NCBI GenBank assembly: GCA_004564215.1
Contig: CP024846.1
Coordinates: 496,001-560,000 of the forward strand
From: Beijerinckiaceae bacterium
Lineage (GTDB): Bacteria > Pseudomonadota > Alphaproteobacteria > Rhizobiales > Beijerinckiaceae
Reading direction: 5' to 3'
DNA: 64,000 nt
Shown here: positions 10,673 through 20,505 of the stretch, one piece after another
How positions within the stretch are numbered: the stretch's first letter is position 1
How the letters are laid out: each line of letters begins with the position of its first letter
Translations under genes and position numbers: made by a program
Notes under the pieces: model-generated
What the model was told of the DNA's origin: nothing
The model's input: only the letters and a program-made list of their open reading frames with translations
Database searches by the model: none

Positions 10673-12589
10673 ATGCTCGAATCAATGCGTGCTTCCGCGC
10701 AAGGCTGGGTCGGCCGCCTCATCATGGGAATCCTGATGAGCCTGATCATTCTCAGTTTTGCGATCTGGGGGATCGGCGACATTTTCCGTGGCTTCGGCGC
10801 GAACAATCTTGCCCAGGTGGGTGGAATCGAGATTGGCGCCGATACCTTCCGCAACGCCTATCAGACCGAATTGCAGCGTTTGCAGCGACAGCAGCGCCGC
10901 AACGTCACCAATGACGAGGCACGCCGCTATGGACTCGACCGGCAGGTGCTGTCCCGGCTTGTCGGCGATGCGGCTCTCGATGATCAGGCGCGCCGGCTGG
11001 GGCTGGCCATCAGCGATGAAGACATCAAACGGAATATTTTGAACGACGACAATTTCAAGGGCATGAATGGACAGTTCGATCGCCAGATGTTCGACGCTTT
11101 CTTGCGCGACGAAGGCATGAACGAGAAGATTTATGTCCGCCAGCAGCGCGGCATCTATCTGCGCCGCGGCATATTGGATGCCGTAACCAGCGGCCTGCAA
11201 TTGCCGACGGCTTTGCTGGAGGCGATTCATCGCTATCAGACGGAAACCCGCACCGTCGACTATATCCTGTTGCCCGACGCGAACGCCGGAGCCTTGCCGG
11301 CCCCTTCGAACGAAGAACTGAATAAATATTTTGAGGAAACCAAGGCGCTTTTCACGACGCCGGAATATCGGGGCATCGTCACTCTGTCGCTGACGCCCAG
11401 TTCGATCGCCAAGCCCGACAGCGTGTCTGAGGCCGATGCGCGAAAGCGCTACGAAGAAGTCAAGAACGAGCGGTTCGGAGCTCCGGAAAAGCGGACGGTC
11501 GAACAGATTCTTTACCCCAGCGAATCGGCAGCCAAGGACGCCCGCGCCAAACTCGACTCGGGGAAGACCTTCGACGATCTGCTGCAGGAAAAGAACCTGA
11601 CCAAGAAGGACGCCAGTCTTGGAACCGTGACGCGCAGCGGGCTTATCGACAAGGGCGTCGCCGATGCTGTTTTCGCCCTCCCGGAAGGACAGGTCAGCGC
11701 GCCGGTGAAAGCGCAATTCGGCACTGTTCTTCTTCGTGTCACCAAAGTTAGTCCGTCCACCGTCAAGCCCTTTGCCGAGGTTGCGGGGGAGCTCAAACGC
11801 GAAATCGCCGTTCAGCGTGCCCGCGATGATCTCGCCCGTCTTCATGATACCATCGAGGATGAACGCACCTCCGGCAAGTCGTTGACGGAGGCGGCGAAAG
11901 GCGTCGGGCTCGAACCCCGGGTGATCGATGCGATCGACCCGGCGGGGAATGACCCCGAAGGCGTACCGGTCAAGGATCTGGTCAATGCGCCGGTCCTATT
12001 GAAGGCAGCCTTTGCCTCCGACGTCGGGGTCGACAACGACACATTGAAAGCGCCTGAAGGCGGGTATCAGTGGTTTGAAATCACAAAGATCACAAAGGCC
12101 CATACCAAATCCTTCGAGGAAGCAAAGGCCGCGGTCGAGAAGTCCTGGCGGGAAGACGAGGCGGCAAAAGTCTTAGCCGCGAAATCGACCGAGCTTACCA
12201 ACAAACTGAATGCCGGTCAGCCGATCGAGGCGATTGCCGCGGCCGAAGGCAATCTTCCGGTCAAACACGCCAACGACGTGCGGCGCAACGGATCAAGCGC
12301 GCTTCCTCTTAACGTTGCGACCCAGATCTTCAATGTCGGCCTGCATCGCGCGGGCTCGGTGCGCAGCGAAGAGGGCGGCCGGATTCTGTTCCGGGTCGTT
12401 GACTCCAACGTGCCGGCCTTCGATCCGAAGTCGCCCGAACTCATCAACATTGCGGGCGACGTCAAAAGTGGATTCACCGAGGACGTCGTTGTTCAATATC
12501 TCGCAAAGCTCGAAAGCGATATCGGCGTCAAGCTCAACATGAAATCATTTGCGGCCGCGACAGGCGGCGGCTCCGCCGACGCTTATTGA
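10673..12589 (+). CDS. ppiD: Membrane-anchored peptidyl-prolyl isomerase, PpiD/SurA-N family
   Basis: 638 aa. One membrane helix near residues 16-34 (IMGILMSLIILSFAIWGIG) anchors a large periplasmic part. Residues about 35-200 are the SurA-like N-terminal chaperone region, and the parvulin (rotamase) domain lies near 265-365 (ARAKLDSGKTFDDL, LGTVTRSGLID, VLLRVTKVSPS). It should help outer-membrane protein folding at the Sec exit. trpE starts 10 bp downstream, and the ppiD-trp neighbourhood is common in Hyphomicrobiales. Confidence 0.92.
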   Translation: MLESMRASAQGWVGRLIMGILMSLIILSFAIWGIGDIFRGFGANNLAQVGGIEIGADTFRNAYQTELQRLQRQQRRNVTNDEARRYGLDRQVLSRLVGDAALDDQARRLGLAISDEDIKRNILNDDNFKGMNGQFDRQMFDAFLRDEGMNEKIYVRQQRGIYLRRGILDAVTSGLQLPTALLEAIHRYQTETRTVDYILLPDANAGALPAPSNEELNKYFEETKALFTTPEYRGIVTLSLTPSSIAKPDSVSEADARKRYEEVKNERFGAPEKRTVEQILYPSESAAKDARAKLDSGKTFDDLLQEKNLTKKDASLGTVTRSGLIDKGVADAVFALPEGQVSAPVKAQFGTVLLRVTKVSPSTVKPFAEVAGELKREIAVQRARDDLARLHDTIEDERTSGKSLTEAAKGVGLEPRVIDAIDPAGNDPEGVPVKDLVNAPVLLKAAFASDVGVDNDTLKAPEGGYQWFEITKITKAHTKSFEEAKAAVEKSWREDEAAKVLAAKSTELTNKLNAGQPIEAIAAAEGNLPVKHANDVRRNGSSALPLNVATQIFNVGLHRAGSVRSEEGGRILFRVVDSNVPAFDPKSPELINIAGDVKSGFTEDVVVQYLAKLESDIGVKLNMKSFAAATGGGSADAY

Positions 12590-12599
12590 ACGCGAGCCG

Positions 12600-14117
12600 A
12601 TGTTCGAACCGTCTTTCGACGCCTGCGCGCGAAGCTACGAGGCCGGGCAAGCCTGCCTCGTCAGCACCCGCCTGATCGGCGATCTCGAAACGCCGGTGTC
12701 GGCTTTTTTGAAATTGTCGGCCGGCCGGCGGGGGCGCATCTTTCTGCTCGAATCGGTGGAAGGCGGTGCCGCGCGCGGCCGCTATTCGATGATCGGACTC
12801 GATCCGGATATTTTGTGGCGGGTCCGCGGAGCACAGGCGGAGATCAACCGTCGCGCGCTCGCCGACCCGGATGATTTCGTGCCCTGCGCGGCGCCTCCGC
12901 TGACGTCGCTCCGCGAACTGATCGCCGAATCTCAAATCGCGGTGGCCGAAGATCTTCCCCCCATGGCCGCAGGGGTTTTCGGCTATCTCGGCTATGACAT
13001 GGTGCGCCAGATGGAGCGCCTCGATGAGCCAAAGGCCGATCCCATCGGGGTCCCCGACGCAATCATGCTGCGCCCCACTTTGATGGTCGTTTTCGATGCG
13101 GTGAAGGACGAGATTTTCGTGGTCACGCCTTTGCGTCCCGCCCCGAACCTTGCGTTTCGTGCCGCTTATGATCGCGCCATCGAACGCCTTGAAGCGGCCG
13201 TCGCGACGCTCGAAGGGCCGCTCGCGCTGGGCGCCTTCGAGGCCGATCCGCATATCGAAACCGGCGGACCTCACTCGAACACATCCGAGGCGCGGTTTTC
13301 TGAAATGGTGGAGCGCGCCAAGGATTATATTCGCGCCGGCGACATTTTTCAGGTCGTTCTCTCCCAAAGATTTTCGGCTCCTTTCGCGTTGCCGGCGTTC
13401 GCGCTCTATCGTGCCTTGCGACGGATCAATCCGGCGCCGTTTCTTTGCTATCTCGATTTCGGTTCGTTTCAGATCGTCTGTTCGAGCCCTGAAATTCTCG
13501 TTCGCCTGCGCGAGCAAAAGGTCACGATCCGGCCCATTGCGGGCACCCGCTGGCGCGGCAAGACCAAGGCCGAGGACGAACGTTTGGCGGCCGATCTTCT
13601 GGCGGATGAGAAGGAATGCGCCGAGCATTTGATGCTGCTCGATCTCGGCCGCAACGATGTCGGGCGCGTCGCCGAGATGGGATCCGTCGAAGTGACCGAG
13701 CAGTTCGCCATCGAGCGCTACAGCCATGTCATGCATATCGTCTCCAACGTCCAGGGTCGGCTTTCACCCAAGCACGACGCGATCGACGCGCTTTGTGCGG
13801 GCTTTCCTGCCGGCACCGTCTCCGGCGCGCCGAAAGTGCGGGCGATGGAAATTATCGACGAGCTGGAAACGGATAAGCGGGGAATTTACGGCGGCTGTAT
13901 CGGCTATTTTGGCGCCGCGGGCGAGATGGATACCTGCATTGTTTTGCGGACTTCGATCGTCAAGGACGGCGTCATGCATGTTCAGGCCGGCGCGGGGATC
14001 GTCTATGATTCCGATCCGGCCTCTGAACAGCGCGAATGCATCAACAAGGCACAGGCTCTGTTCCGCGCGGCCGAGGAAGCCGTGCGTTTCGCGGCAAGAT
14101 CGAAGCGCGCGCAATAG
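12600..14117 (+). CDS. trpE: Anthranilate synthase component I
   Basis: 505 aa from ATG 12600 (MFEPSFDACARSYEAG), 10 bp after ppiD; a frame starting inside ppiD adds 17 residues without support. Chorismate-binding blocks visible: IFQVVLSQRFSA, PIAGTRWRGKTKAED, LLDLGRNDVGRVAE, SHVMHIVSNVQG, CAGFPAGTVSGAPKVRAME and QAGAGIVYDSDP. With TrpG it makes anthranilate from chorismate and glutamine. Its partner trpG lies about 1.9 kb away, separated by an oppositely oriented phosphoesterase gene. Confidence 0.96.
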   Translation: MFEPSFDACARSYEAGQACLVSTRLIGDLETPVSAFLKLSAGRRGRIFLLESVEGGAARGRYSMIGLDPDILWRVRGAQAEINRRALADPDDFVPCAAPPLTSLRELIAESQIAVAEDLPPMAAGVFGYLGYDMVRQMERLDEPKADPIGVPDAIMLRPTLMVVFDAVKDEIFVVTPLRPAPNLAFRAAYDRAIERLEAAVATLEGPLALGAFEADPHIETGGPHSNTSEARFSEMVERAKDYIRAGDIFQVVLSQRFSAPFALPAFALYRALRRINPAPFLCYLDFGSFQIVCSSPEILVRLREQKVTIRPIAGTRWRGKTKAEDERLAADLLADEKECAEHLMLLDLGRNDVGRVAEMGSVEVTEQFAIERYSHVMHIVSNVQGRLSPKHDAIDALCAGFPAGTVSGAPKVRAMEIIDELETDKRGIYGGCIGYFGAAGEMDTCIVLRTSIVKDGVMHVQAGAGIVYDSDPASEQRECINKAQALFRAAEEAVRFAARSKRAQ

Positions 14118-14118
14118 T

Positions 14119-15828
14119 CTACCCCGTGACCTCAAGAACCAGCCGGTCATGGCGGTCGCGGCCGTATTCATCGACGACGTGCACCTCGATCGTATGCGTG
14201 CCGGCCCCGAGCGTGGCGGGCAGGCGTTCGACCCAGATGTGGGACGAGGGTTCGGCCTTGACCCAAGACTTGATGGTTGCCGCATTGCGTCCATAGACTT
14301 CTTCGACAAAAGGATCGGGCCGCGTCTGCCGCTTCATCTGAACGGCGCTTTGGCCGCCGATCCGATATTCCACCTTGGTCTTTGGGCCGCCATCGAACAC
14401 ATTGACAATGAGAGACGCGGCGAAAAGCTGGTCTTTGCTGAGCTGAGCGCCCTGCAATTGTCCCATTCGATAATCGCGAAAGAGATCGGGCCCGAAATGA
14501 TATTCCGCACCGAGGCTGATCCGCATTTGCCGCGCGTTCGGTTCGCTGGCCGGCACAAAGCGGGTGACGTAGCTTCCGCCATCTAACGAGAGAATATGGA
14601 ATCCATGCGGGGTTCCATCGCGGCTGTCCGCCGATGCGATGCCGCGACGGTCGAACGGTCCGCTCCACCAGGAGCCCGACACCGCGGTCAAGACGTGATG
14701 ATGATGCGGCGCGGGCCCCCTAAAGCCTTCCTCCTGGCCGAAATAATGATGTTCGGTCGTATGGGTGTGCCCGGCGAAACTCACCGTCTTGCGGCCACCG
14801 AGGAGCGCCAGAAATTCAGCCCTGTCCGCGACATTATAGGCGGGATCATCCGGAGCGAGATAGTTGCGCAGGGGAATGTGCATGACCGCTACTATGAGCC
14901 GCGTCTCCAGCGTCTCTTTCAGCACATTGGCGATGAAGGCACGCTGGCGTTCGCCAAAAAAGCCCCTGTATTTGCCGCCGCGGTGCGGCTTGGCCGGATC
15001 GGCGCCGAGATAATCGACATTATCCAGCATCAGGAACAGCACGTCGCCATATTCGAACGCATAATAATTGGCGCCGAACACACGCTTAAAGGTCTCGCGG
15101 CTATAGCGGGAATCCGCAGCCTCGAAGTTCAGATCATGATTGCCGCCGATATTCCACCAAGGAAGCCCAATCTGCCCGATGATCCGGTTGTACCGGCCAT
15201 AAAGCGAAAGATCGTCGAACATAATGTCTCCCGCTGTCATCCCGAAGGCGGCCTCGACGCCGATCAACCCGTTGACGACGTCGTCGCGGATGAAATCGAT
15301 TTCGGCGTGGCTCTCCGGCTGCGGGTCGGCGAAGAGCACGACCTCGAAGCGCTTTGGCTCATCGGTCTTGATCAGGCCGAAGTCGACCGATGCCGGCAGC
15401 GGCCCCGTCGGCGGCAGGCCGGGGAAAAGCAGATCGAGATCTGCGGGGCTGCCGAGCGGCTGGTGGATATATGAGAAACGCGGCAGCCGGGTCTCCGCAT
15501 CGAGCGGGACGGCATAGCCGGTGGGTTTGACGACGAAAACCGCCATGCCGTCTTCGATCGGCAGGCTGTAGTGTCCGTCCGGGCCTGTCCGAACGACATC
15601 GCGGCCATTCGAGACGAGGACCCCGGCGAGCCCCCTTTCGTCAACCTGGCGCGGTCCACCGGTCCTTGTCTCAAATACGATGCCCTTAACGGTCTCCTTG
15701 AGGGCCTCGCGAGAGGGCGCCGGCGTGGCTGGCTCTTTTGCCAGCAACCCACGCGCCGGAGCGATGACCGCGAGCGCCGCGGTGGCTGTCATCAGGTCGC
15801 GGCGCGAGGGATAGGGGTTTTTGCTCAC
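14119..15828 (-). CDS. Tat-exported calcineurin-like phosphoesterase with N- and C-terminal beta domains
   Basis: 569 aa from GTG 15828, with GGAGG seven bases upstream. The N-terminus SRRDLMTATAALAV is a twin-arginine signal. Residues about 45-135 resemble the beta-sandwich cap found ahead of some calcineurin-like enzymes (GIVFETRTGGPRQVDERGLAG, GPDGHYSLP). The metallophosphoesterase core has VVLFADPQPE, GDIMFDDLS, NIGGNHDLN, VAVMHIPL and SFAGHTHTTEH as metal-ligand motifs. A further beta domain follows to the end (DEYGRDRHDRLVLEVTG). The substrate is unknown; a periplasmic phosphodiester or phosphomonoester is likely. It lies between trpE and trpG on the other strand and looks like an insertion into the trp run. 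Confidence 0.85.
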   Translation of the reverse strand: MSKNPYPSRRDLMTATAALAVIAPARGLLAKEPATPAPSREALKETVKGIVFETRTGGPRQVDERGLAGVLVSNGRDVVRTGPDGHYSLPIEDGMAVFVVKPTGYAVPLDAETRLPRFSYIHQPLGSPADLDLLFPGLPPTGPLPASVDFGLIKTDEPKRFEVVLFADPQPESHAEIDFIRDDVVNGLIGVEAAFGMTAGDIMFDDLSLYGRYNRIIGQIGLPWWNIGGNHDLNFEAADSRYSRETFKRVFGANYYAFEYGDVLFLMLDNVDYLGADPAKPHRGGKYRGFFGERQRAFIANVLKETLETRLIVAVMHIPLRNYLAPDDPAYNVADRAEFLALLGGRKTVSFAGHTHTTEHHYFGQEEGFRGPAPHHHHVLTAVSGSWWSGPFDRRGIASADSRDGTPHGFHILSLDGGSYVTRFVPASEPNARQMRISLGAEYHFGPDLFRDYRMGQLQGAQLSKDQLFAASLIVNVFDGGPKTKVEYRIGGQSAVQMKRQTRPDPFVEEVYGRNAATIKSWVKAEPSSHIWVERLPATLGAGTHTIEVHVVDEYGRDRHDRLVLEVTG

Positions 15829-16038
15829 CTTTGTCCTCCGAACTCAATGGGGCAGCGCCCGCTCACGAGCGTTGTCTCCCTGCTTTGTTTGAAGAGAAGA
15901 CGACAACTAGCCCGCGTTCCATAAGGAATGTGAGCCCGGCAGCCAATTTCCGGCATTCGCCCGGGAGCGATCTGCATTCATCTGTCTTGACCTCGATGCC
16001 GCCGAAGCCCAAAACAGCGCACGGAGCTGACAAACGCT

Positions 16039-16668
16039 ATGACGACCGTAACGCTGATCGACAATTACGACAGTTTCACCTGGAATCTGGTGCATTGCCT
16101 GGGCCGGCTCGGCGCGGAGGTCACCGTGCACCGCAATGACTGCGTGAGCGTAGCCGCAGTCATGGCGGCGGCCCCCGACGCGATCGTGCTTTCTCCAGGT
16201 CCCTGCCGGCCGGTCGACGCCGGAATTTGCCTTGAATTGATTAAGACCGCCGGAGCGACAATTCCGATGTTCGGGGTCTGCCTGGGCCACCAGGCGCTGG
16301 GCGAGGCCTATGGCGGCGACGTCATTCGCGCTCCCGAACCGGTGCATGGCAAGCTGGCGACAATAGTACATCAAGGCGAAACGGTGTTTCGCGGCCTCAA
16401 TCAATCATTTCGCGCGGCGCGCTACCATTCGCTTGTCGTATGCGCCGATACCATGCCGGAGACCTTGACGGTGACCGCGAAAACCGATGGTCTGGTGATG
16501 GGGCTGTCGCATAAGCGGCTGCCCGCGCATGGTGTGCAATTCCACCCGGAAAGCATTGCCTCCGAATATGGCTTGCGCATTTTTGAAAATTTTCTCGAGC
16601 TTGCGGCCCAATGGAACCAGTATGAGCGACCGGCGGCGACTTCAATACAGGATCTTTTGCGGGTTTGA
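16039..16668 (+). CDS. trpG: Anthranilate synthase component II (glutamine amidotransferase)
   Basis: 209 aa. Class I amidotransferase: [14 protein letters not shown] at the N-terminus, VLSPGPCRP, the nucleophile Cys in [11 protein letters not shown], and [13 protein letters not shown] with catalytic His and Glu. It supplies ammonia to TrpE. The stop codon at 16666-16668 is followed by trpD after 17 bp (ATG start), or overlaps it if the alternative TTG start of trpD is used. Confidence 0.95.
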   Translation: MTTVTLIDNYDSFTWNLVHCLGRLGAEVTVHRNDCVSVAAVMAAAPDAIVLSPGPCRPVDAGICLELIKTAGATIPMFGVCLGHQALGEAYGGDVIRAPEPVHGKLATIVHQGETVFRGLNQSFRAARYHSLVVCADTMPETLTVTAKTDGLVMGLSHKRLPAHGVQFHPESIASEYGLRIFENFLELAAQWNQYERPAATSIQDLLRV

Positions 16669-16685
16669 CCGTAGACGGGTTTGAA

Positions 16686-17744
16686 ATGGACGCGTTCAAG
16701 CCATTGATTGCCAAAGTCGCCGCCGGATCGAGCCTCACAGAGGCCGAGGCCGAGGCGGCATTCGAACAAATATTCGCAGGACGCGTGACCCCGGCGCAGC
16801 TTGGCGGATTTCTCATGGCTCTTCGCATCCGCGGCGAAACCATCGCGGAGTTGACCGGCGCGGTCAAAGCGATGCGCGCGAGGATGCTGCCGGTTGTCGC
16901 ACCTGCCGGGGCGATCGATATTGTCGGCACCGGCGGCGACGGACATGGGACACTGAATATCTCGACGCTTGCTGCGCTGATTGTTGCCGCTTGCGGCGTT
17001 CCGGTCGCTAAACACGGCAATCGCGCAGCGTCATCCAAATCCGGATCGAGCGACGTTCTGACGGCGCTCGGCGTCGGCCTGGACCTCGCGCCGGCGCAGG
17101 TTGAAGCCTGCATCAAGGAGGCCGGTATCTGCTTCATGGCGGCGCAAACCCATCATGCTTCGATGCGGTATGCCGCCCCCGTGCGGGCCGAACTCGGCAC
17201 CCGGACGATTTTCAATCTCCTTGGTCCGCTCGCCAATCCGGCCGGCGTCAAATACCAAATGCTCGGGGTTTTTGCCCGGAATTGGCTGGAACCGCTCGCC
17301 CATGTGCTGCGCAATCTCGGATCAAAAAATGTCTGGCTCGTGCATGGGTCCGACGGGCTCGACGAGGCGACGACAACGGGCCCATCTTTCGTGACTGCCC
17401 TTGAAAACGGCAAGATCCGGTCCTTTGAAATCACCCCCCAGGCAGCCGGAATTCCCCGCGCGGAGCTCTCCGATCTTATGGGAGGCGATCCTGCCGCCAA
17501 TGCGGCAGCCCTGCGGGCCGTTCTAGCCGGCGCCCGGACGCCCTATCGGGACATCGGAATTCTCAACGCCGCCGTGGCCCTTCTCGTGGCCGGCAAGGTT
17601 GCCGATCTGAAACAGGGCGCGGCCTTGGCGGCTGCAGCTATCGATGGCGGGGGCGCCGCCGAAACTTTGGCAAAACTGGTTGCAGTCTCGACACGTGCCC
17701 CGCCCGGCCCTGGTGCACATGTTTTTGAAGCGGTCGCAAAATAG
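16686..17744 (+). CDS. trpD: Anthranilate phosphoribosyltransferase
   Basis: 352 aa from ATG 16686 ([14 protein letters not shown]); a TTG at 16665 overlapping the trpG stop is possible and would add 7 residues. Family blocks: [18 protein letters not shown] (PRPP loop), [19 protein letters not shown] and [12 protein letters not shown]. It transfers the phosphoribosyl group from PRPP to anthranilate. It forms a tight run with trpG and trpC (trpC begins 8 bp later). Confidence 0.95.
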   Translation: MDAFKPLIAKVAAGSSLTEAEAEAAFEQIFAGRVTPAQLGGFLMALRIRGETIAELTGAVKAMRARMLPVVAPAGAIDIVGTGGDGHGTLNISTLAALIVAACGVPVAKHGNRAASSKSGSSDVLTALGVGLDLAPAQVEACIKEAGICFMAAQTHHASMRYAAPVRAELGTRTIFNLLGPLANPAGVKYQMLGVFARNWLEPLAHVLRNLGSKNVWLVHGSDGLDEATTTGPSFVTALENGKIRSFEITPQAAGIPRAELSDLMGGDPAANAAALRAVLAGARTPYRDIGILNAAVALLVAGKVADLKQGAALAAAAIDGGGAAETLAKLVAVSTRAPPGPGAHVFEAVAK

Positions 17745-17752
17745 GGAACAGG

Positions 17753-18574
17753 ATGACCGACATTTTAAAGACGATCGAGGCGTATAAGCGGCGCGAAATC
17801 GCGCAAGCCAAAGTGCGCATGCCGCTCGAGGCCCTGGCCCGCAAGGCGCATGATCATGATCCGCCACGGGGTTTCGTCAAAGCGATCGAAGCCAGGCGCG
17901 ACAGCGGCCATATTGCTTTGATCGCGGAAATCAAAAAAGCGAGCCCCTCGAAAGGGTTGATCCGGGCCGATTTCAACCCACCCGCCTTGGCCCGCGCTTA
18001 TGAGGCCGGCGGTGCGACCTGTCTCTCGGTGCTCACCGATGAGCCCTCTTTTCAAGGCAGCCTGAGCGACCTTTCTTCGGCTCGTCAGGCAACCCATTTA
18101 CCCTGTCTTCGTAAGGACTTCCTGTTTGATCCTTATCAGGTATATGAAGCCAGGGCACATGGCGCCGATTGCATTTTGATCATCATGGCCTGCGTGACCG
18201 ATCAGGAGGCGAGCGCCCTGACCCGCGCCGCGCATGATCTCAGCATGGACATTCTGGTCGAAGTTCATGAAGAATCGGAACTCAGCCGCGCTTTGGCTCT
18301 GGAAACCCGGCTCATCGGCATCAACAATCGCGACTTGCGCAGTTTCAAAGTGTCGCTCGAGACATGTGAGAGGCTTGCCCCAAAAATCCCCTCCGATCGG
18401 ATCGTCGTGGGTGAAAGCGGCATCTTCACACATGAGGATTGCTTGCGCCTGAAAGGCCACGGAATAGCAACTGTTCTTGTTGGTGAAAGCCTTATGCGCG
18501 AGAAGGATTTGGAAGCGGCTACCCGAACGCTTCTTGTTGGCCACATCCCGCAGGCAGCACGCGCCAAACACTGA
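17753..18574 (+). CDS. trpC: Indole-3-glycerol-phosphate synthase
   Basis: 273 aa, a typical single-domain TrpC. Visible blocks: [17 protein letters not shown] with the catalytic Lys, [53 protein letters not shown] and [11 protein letters not shown]. It closes the indole ring in tryptophan synthesis. trpF, trpB and trpA are not in the window. moaC begins 61 bp downstream. Confidence 0.96.
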   Translation: MTDILKTIEAYKRREIAQAKVRMPLEALARKAHDHDPPRGFVKAIEARRDSGHIALIAEIKKASPSKGLIRADFNPPALARAYEAGGATCLSVLTDEPSFQGSLSDLSSARQATHLPCLRKDFLFDPYQVYEARAHGADCILIIMACVTDQEASALTRAAHDLSMDILVEVHEESELSRALALETRLIGINNRDLRSFKVSLETCERLAPKIPSDRIVVGESGIFTHEDCLRLKGHGIATVLVGESLMREKDLEAATRTLLVGHIPQAARAKH

Positions 18575-18635
18575 AACTCAATCGGCGGGTCGCCGTTATC
18601 AAGCGCTCGGCCGCGCCTTGGGACATTTGACCATT

Positions 18636-19127
18636 ATGCCTCAGCTCACGCATCTTACTCCGGCTGGCCACGCCGATATGGTCGATGTATCGGGCAAGCC
18701 TGCGACTGAGCGCATCGCCGTCGCCGAAGGCAGAATCATCATGCAGAAGACCACTTTCGACTTGGCTTTATCCGGCAAGGCCAAGAAAGGCGACGTCTTC
18801 GCGGCAGCCCGGATTGCCGGGATCATGGCAGCCAAGAAGACTCATGATCTCATCCCGCTTTGCCATCCCTTGGCTCTAACGAAGGTCAGCGTCGATCTCG
18901 AACCCGATCCGGAATTGCCGGGAATAAAGGTGCGGGCGCTGGCCAAAGTCTTAGGCCAGACCGGTGTCGAGATGGAGGCTTTGACCGCCGTTTCGGTTGC
19001 CTGTCTGACTATTTATGACATGCTGAAAGCGGTCGATCGATCGATGCAAATCGAAGCTATTATGCTGACGCGAAAGAGCGGCGGTAAATCGGGAGATTAT
19101 TCGCGCGACGAAGCGGTCCACGCATGA
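18636..19127 (+). CDS. moaC: Cyclic pyranopterin monophosphate synthase
   Basis: 163 aa from ATG 18636 ([20 protein letters not shown]); the longer frame runs through the end of trpC and is not supported. MoaC blocks: [49 protein letters not shown], and [21 protein letters not shown]. It acts after MoaA in the first stage of molybdopterin biosynthesis. Its stop overlaps the moeA start (ATGA), implying co-translation. Confidence 0.96.
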   Translation: MPQLTHLTPAGHADMVDVSGKPATERIAVAEGRIIMQKTTFDLALSGKAKKGDVFAAARIAGIMAAKKTHDLIPLCHPLALTKVSVDLEPDPELPGIKVRALAKVLGQTGVEMEALTAVSVACLTIYDMLKAVDRSMQIEAIMLTRKSGGKSGDYSRDEAVHA

Positions 19128-20350
19128 CCGACCATGGGCTACTGTCGGTAGCCGATGCGCGAGCCCGCATTCTTGCAGATGTTTCTCAAGATTTTTCGAC
19201 GGAGTTCGTCCCGCTCGAGCAAGCGCTCGGAAGAACGCTTGCCAGGACTCTCCTAGCCGCCCGAACCCAGCCTCCCAAAGCCTTGTCGGCCATGGACGGC
19301 TATGCCGTGCGCGCGGCCGATCTGGCCCAATTGCCTGTCAAACTGAAACAGGTCGGAGAAAGCGCCGCCGGACACGCCTATCCTGGCTCGGTTGGCCCCG
19401 GGGAAGCGGTGCGGATTTCGACCGGCGCTCCGCTGCCCGATGGTTCCGATGCGATTCTGATCCAGGAAAACGCCCGCGTCTCCGGGGACATCATCGAACC
19501 TTTGCAAGGGGTGATCAAGGGCGAATACGTCCGCCCCAGGGGTTTCGATTTTTCCGAGGGCGACGCGCTTCTGTCTGCCGGAACGCGCCTTCGTGCAACC
19601 AGCATCGCGCTTGCCGCGGCAATGAATCACAAAGATCTTCCCGTCACCCGGCGACCTCGCGTGGTTATCCTTGCGACCGGCGATGAACTTGTGCGGCCCG
19701 GAGAAGCTATTGGTTCCGACCAAATCGTTGCCTCGAATTCCTTTGGCATCGCCGCGCTGGTGGAGCGCGCCGGGGGTGAACCCTTCGACCTCGGCATTGC
19801 CAAGGATGATTTGTCGACCCTTGAGGCCAGCATCCATGCTGCGCGCGCTGTCGAGGCCGACCTGCTTGTCACGCTTGGGGGCGCCTCGGTCGGCCATCGC
19901 GATCTCGTCAAGCCGGCGCTCGCCCGCCATGGCGTCGAGCTGAGCTTTTCGCAAATCGCGATGCGGCCCGGCAAGCCAATGATCCACGGACGCCTTGGCA
20001 AGATGGCCATTCTCGGCTTGCCGGGCAATCCGGTTTCCGCAATCGTCGCCGGAGTGCTGTTTCTGGTGCCGCTGGTGCGAGCCCTTTGCGGCGATCCGCA
20101 TGCGGGCGAGGAACGCTATGAAGCGGCGGTCCTGGGCGCGGCGGTCTCCTCCAACGATGGCCGGCAGGATTTTTTACGCGCCACCTTACGCCTGAGCGAA
20201 ACGGGGCTGCCGGTGGCGACACCTTTTCAATTGCAGGATTCCTCGCATTTGCGCGTTTTGGCGGAAGCGCAATGCCTCGTCATCCGCGACCCCCACGCAG
20301 GACCGGCCGCCGCCGGCGATGTATGCCGGATCATCCGGCTTGATTTTTGA
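19124..20350 (+). CDS. moeA: Molybdopterin molybdenumtransferase
   Basis: 408 aa. Blocks: [69 protein letters not shown] and [10 protein letters not shown]. It inserts molybdate into adenylylated molybdopterin. Translation is probably coupled to moaC through the 4-bp overlap. In many rhizobia lexA follows; here glpD comes next after 155 bp. Confidence 0.95.
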   Translation: MTDHGLLSVADARARILADVSQDFSTEFVPLEQALGRTLARTLLAARTQPPKALSAMDGYAVRAADLAQLPVKLKQVGESAAGHAYPGSVGPGEAVRISTGAPLPDGSDAILIQENARVSGDIIEPLQGVIKGEYVRPRGFDFSEGDALLSAGTRLRATSIALAAAMNHKDLPVTRRPRVVILATGDELVRPGEAIGSDQIVASNSFGIAALVERAGGEPFDLGIAKDDLSTLEASIHAARAVEADLLVTLGGASVGHRDLVKPALARHGVELSFSQIAMRPGKPMIHGRLGKMAILGLPGNPVSAIVAGVLFLVPLVRALCGDPHAGEERYEAAVLGAAVSSNDGRQDFLRATLRLSETGLPVATPFQLQDSSHLRVLAEAQCLVIRDPHAGPAAAGDVCRIIRLDF

Positions 20351-20443
20351 ATGGAGTGACACATCTGAGCTGCGTGGGATCCTTCCCTTGGATCGCTCCC
20401 AGCCGCCCTGCGATAGGATGATGCGCCTAAGCAATCAAAGACC

Positions 20444-20488
20444 GGGTTCGATTTGGCTTGATACAAACATGGTTTGATTTTCGAACCC
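20444..20488. promoter_or_regulatory. Inverted repeat GGGTTCGA / TCGAACCC ahead of glpD
   Basis: An 8-bp perfect inverted repeat (20444-20451 and 20481-20488) with a 29-bp AT-richer centre lies 17 bp before the glpD start codon. It could be an operator for a glycerol repressor or a leader stem. No known consensus is recognised. Confidence 0.3.
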
Positions 20489-20505
20489 GATGCTTTGAGG
20501 GCAAG

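Noticed and set aside
10682..11845. 387-codon minus-strand frame
   Set aside because: Antisense to ppiD with no recognisable domain or ribosome site.
12534..13736. 400-codon minus-strand frame
   Set aside because: Antisense to trpE; no domain seen.
14596..15474. 292-codon plus-strand frame
   Set aside because: Antisense to the phosphoesterase with intact metal motifs.
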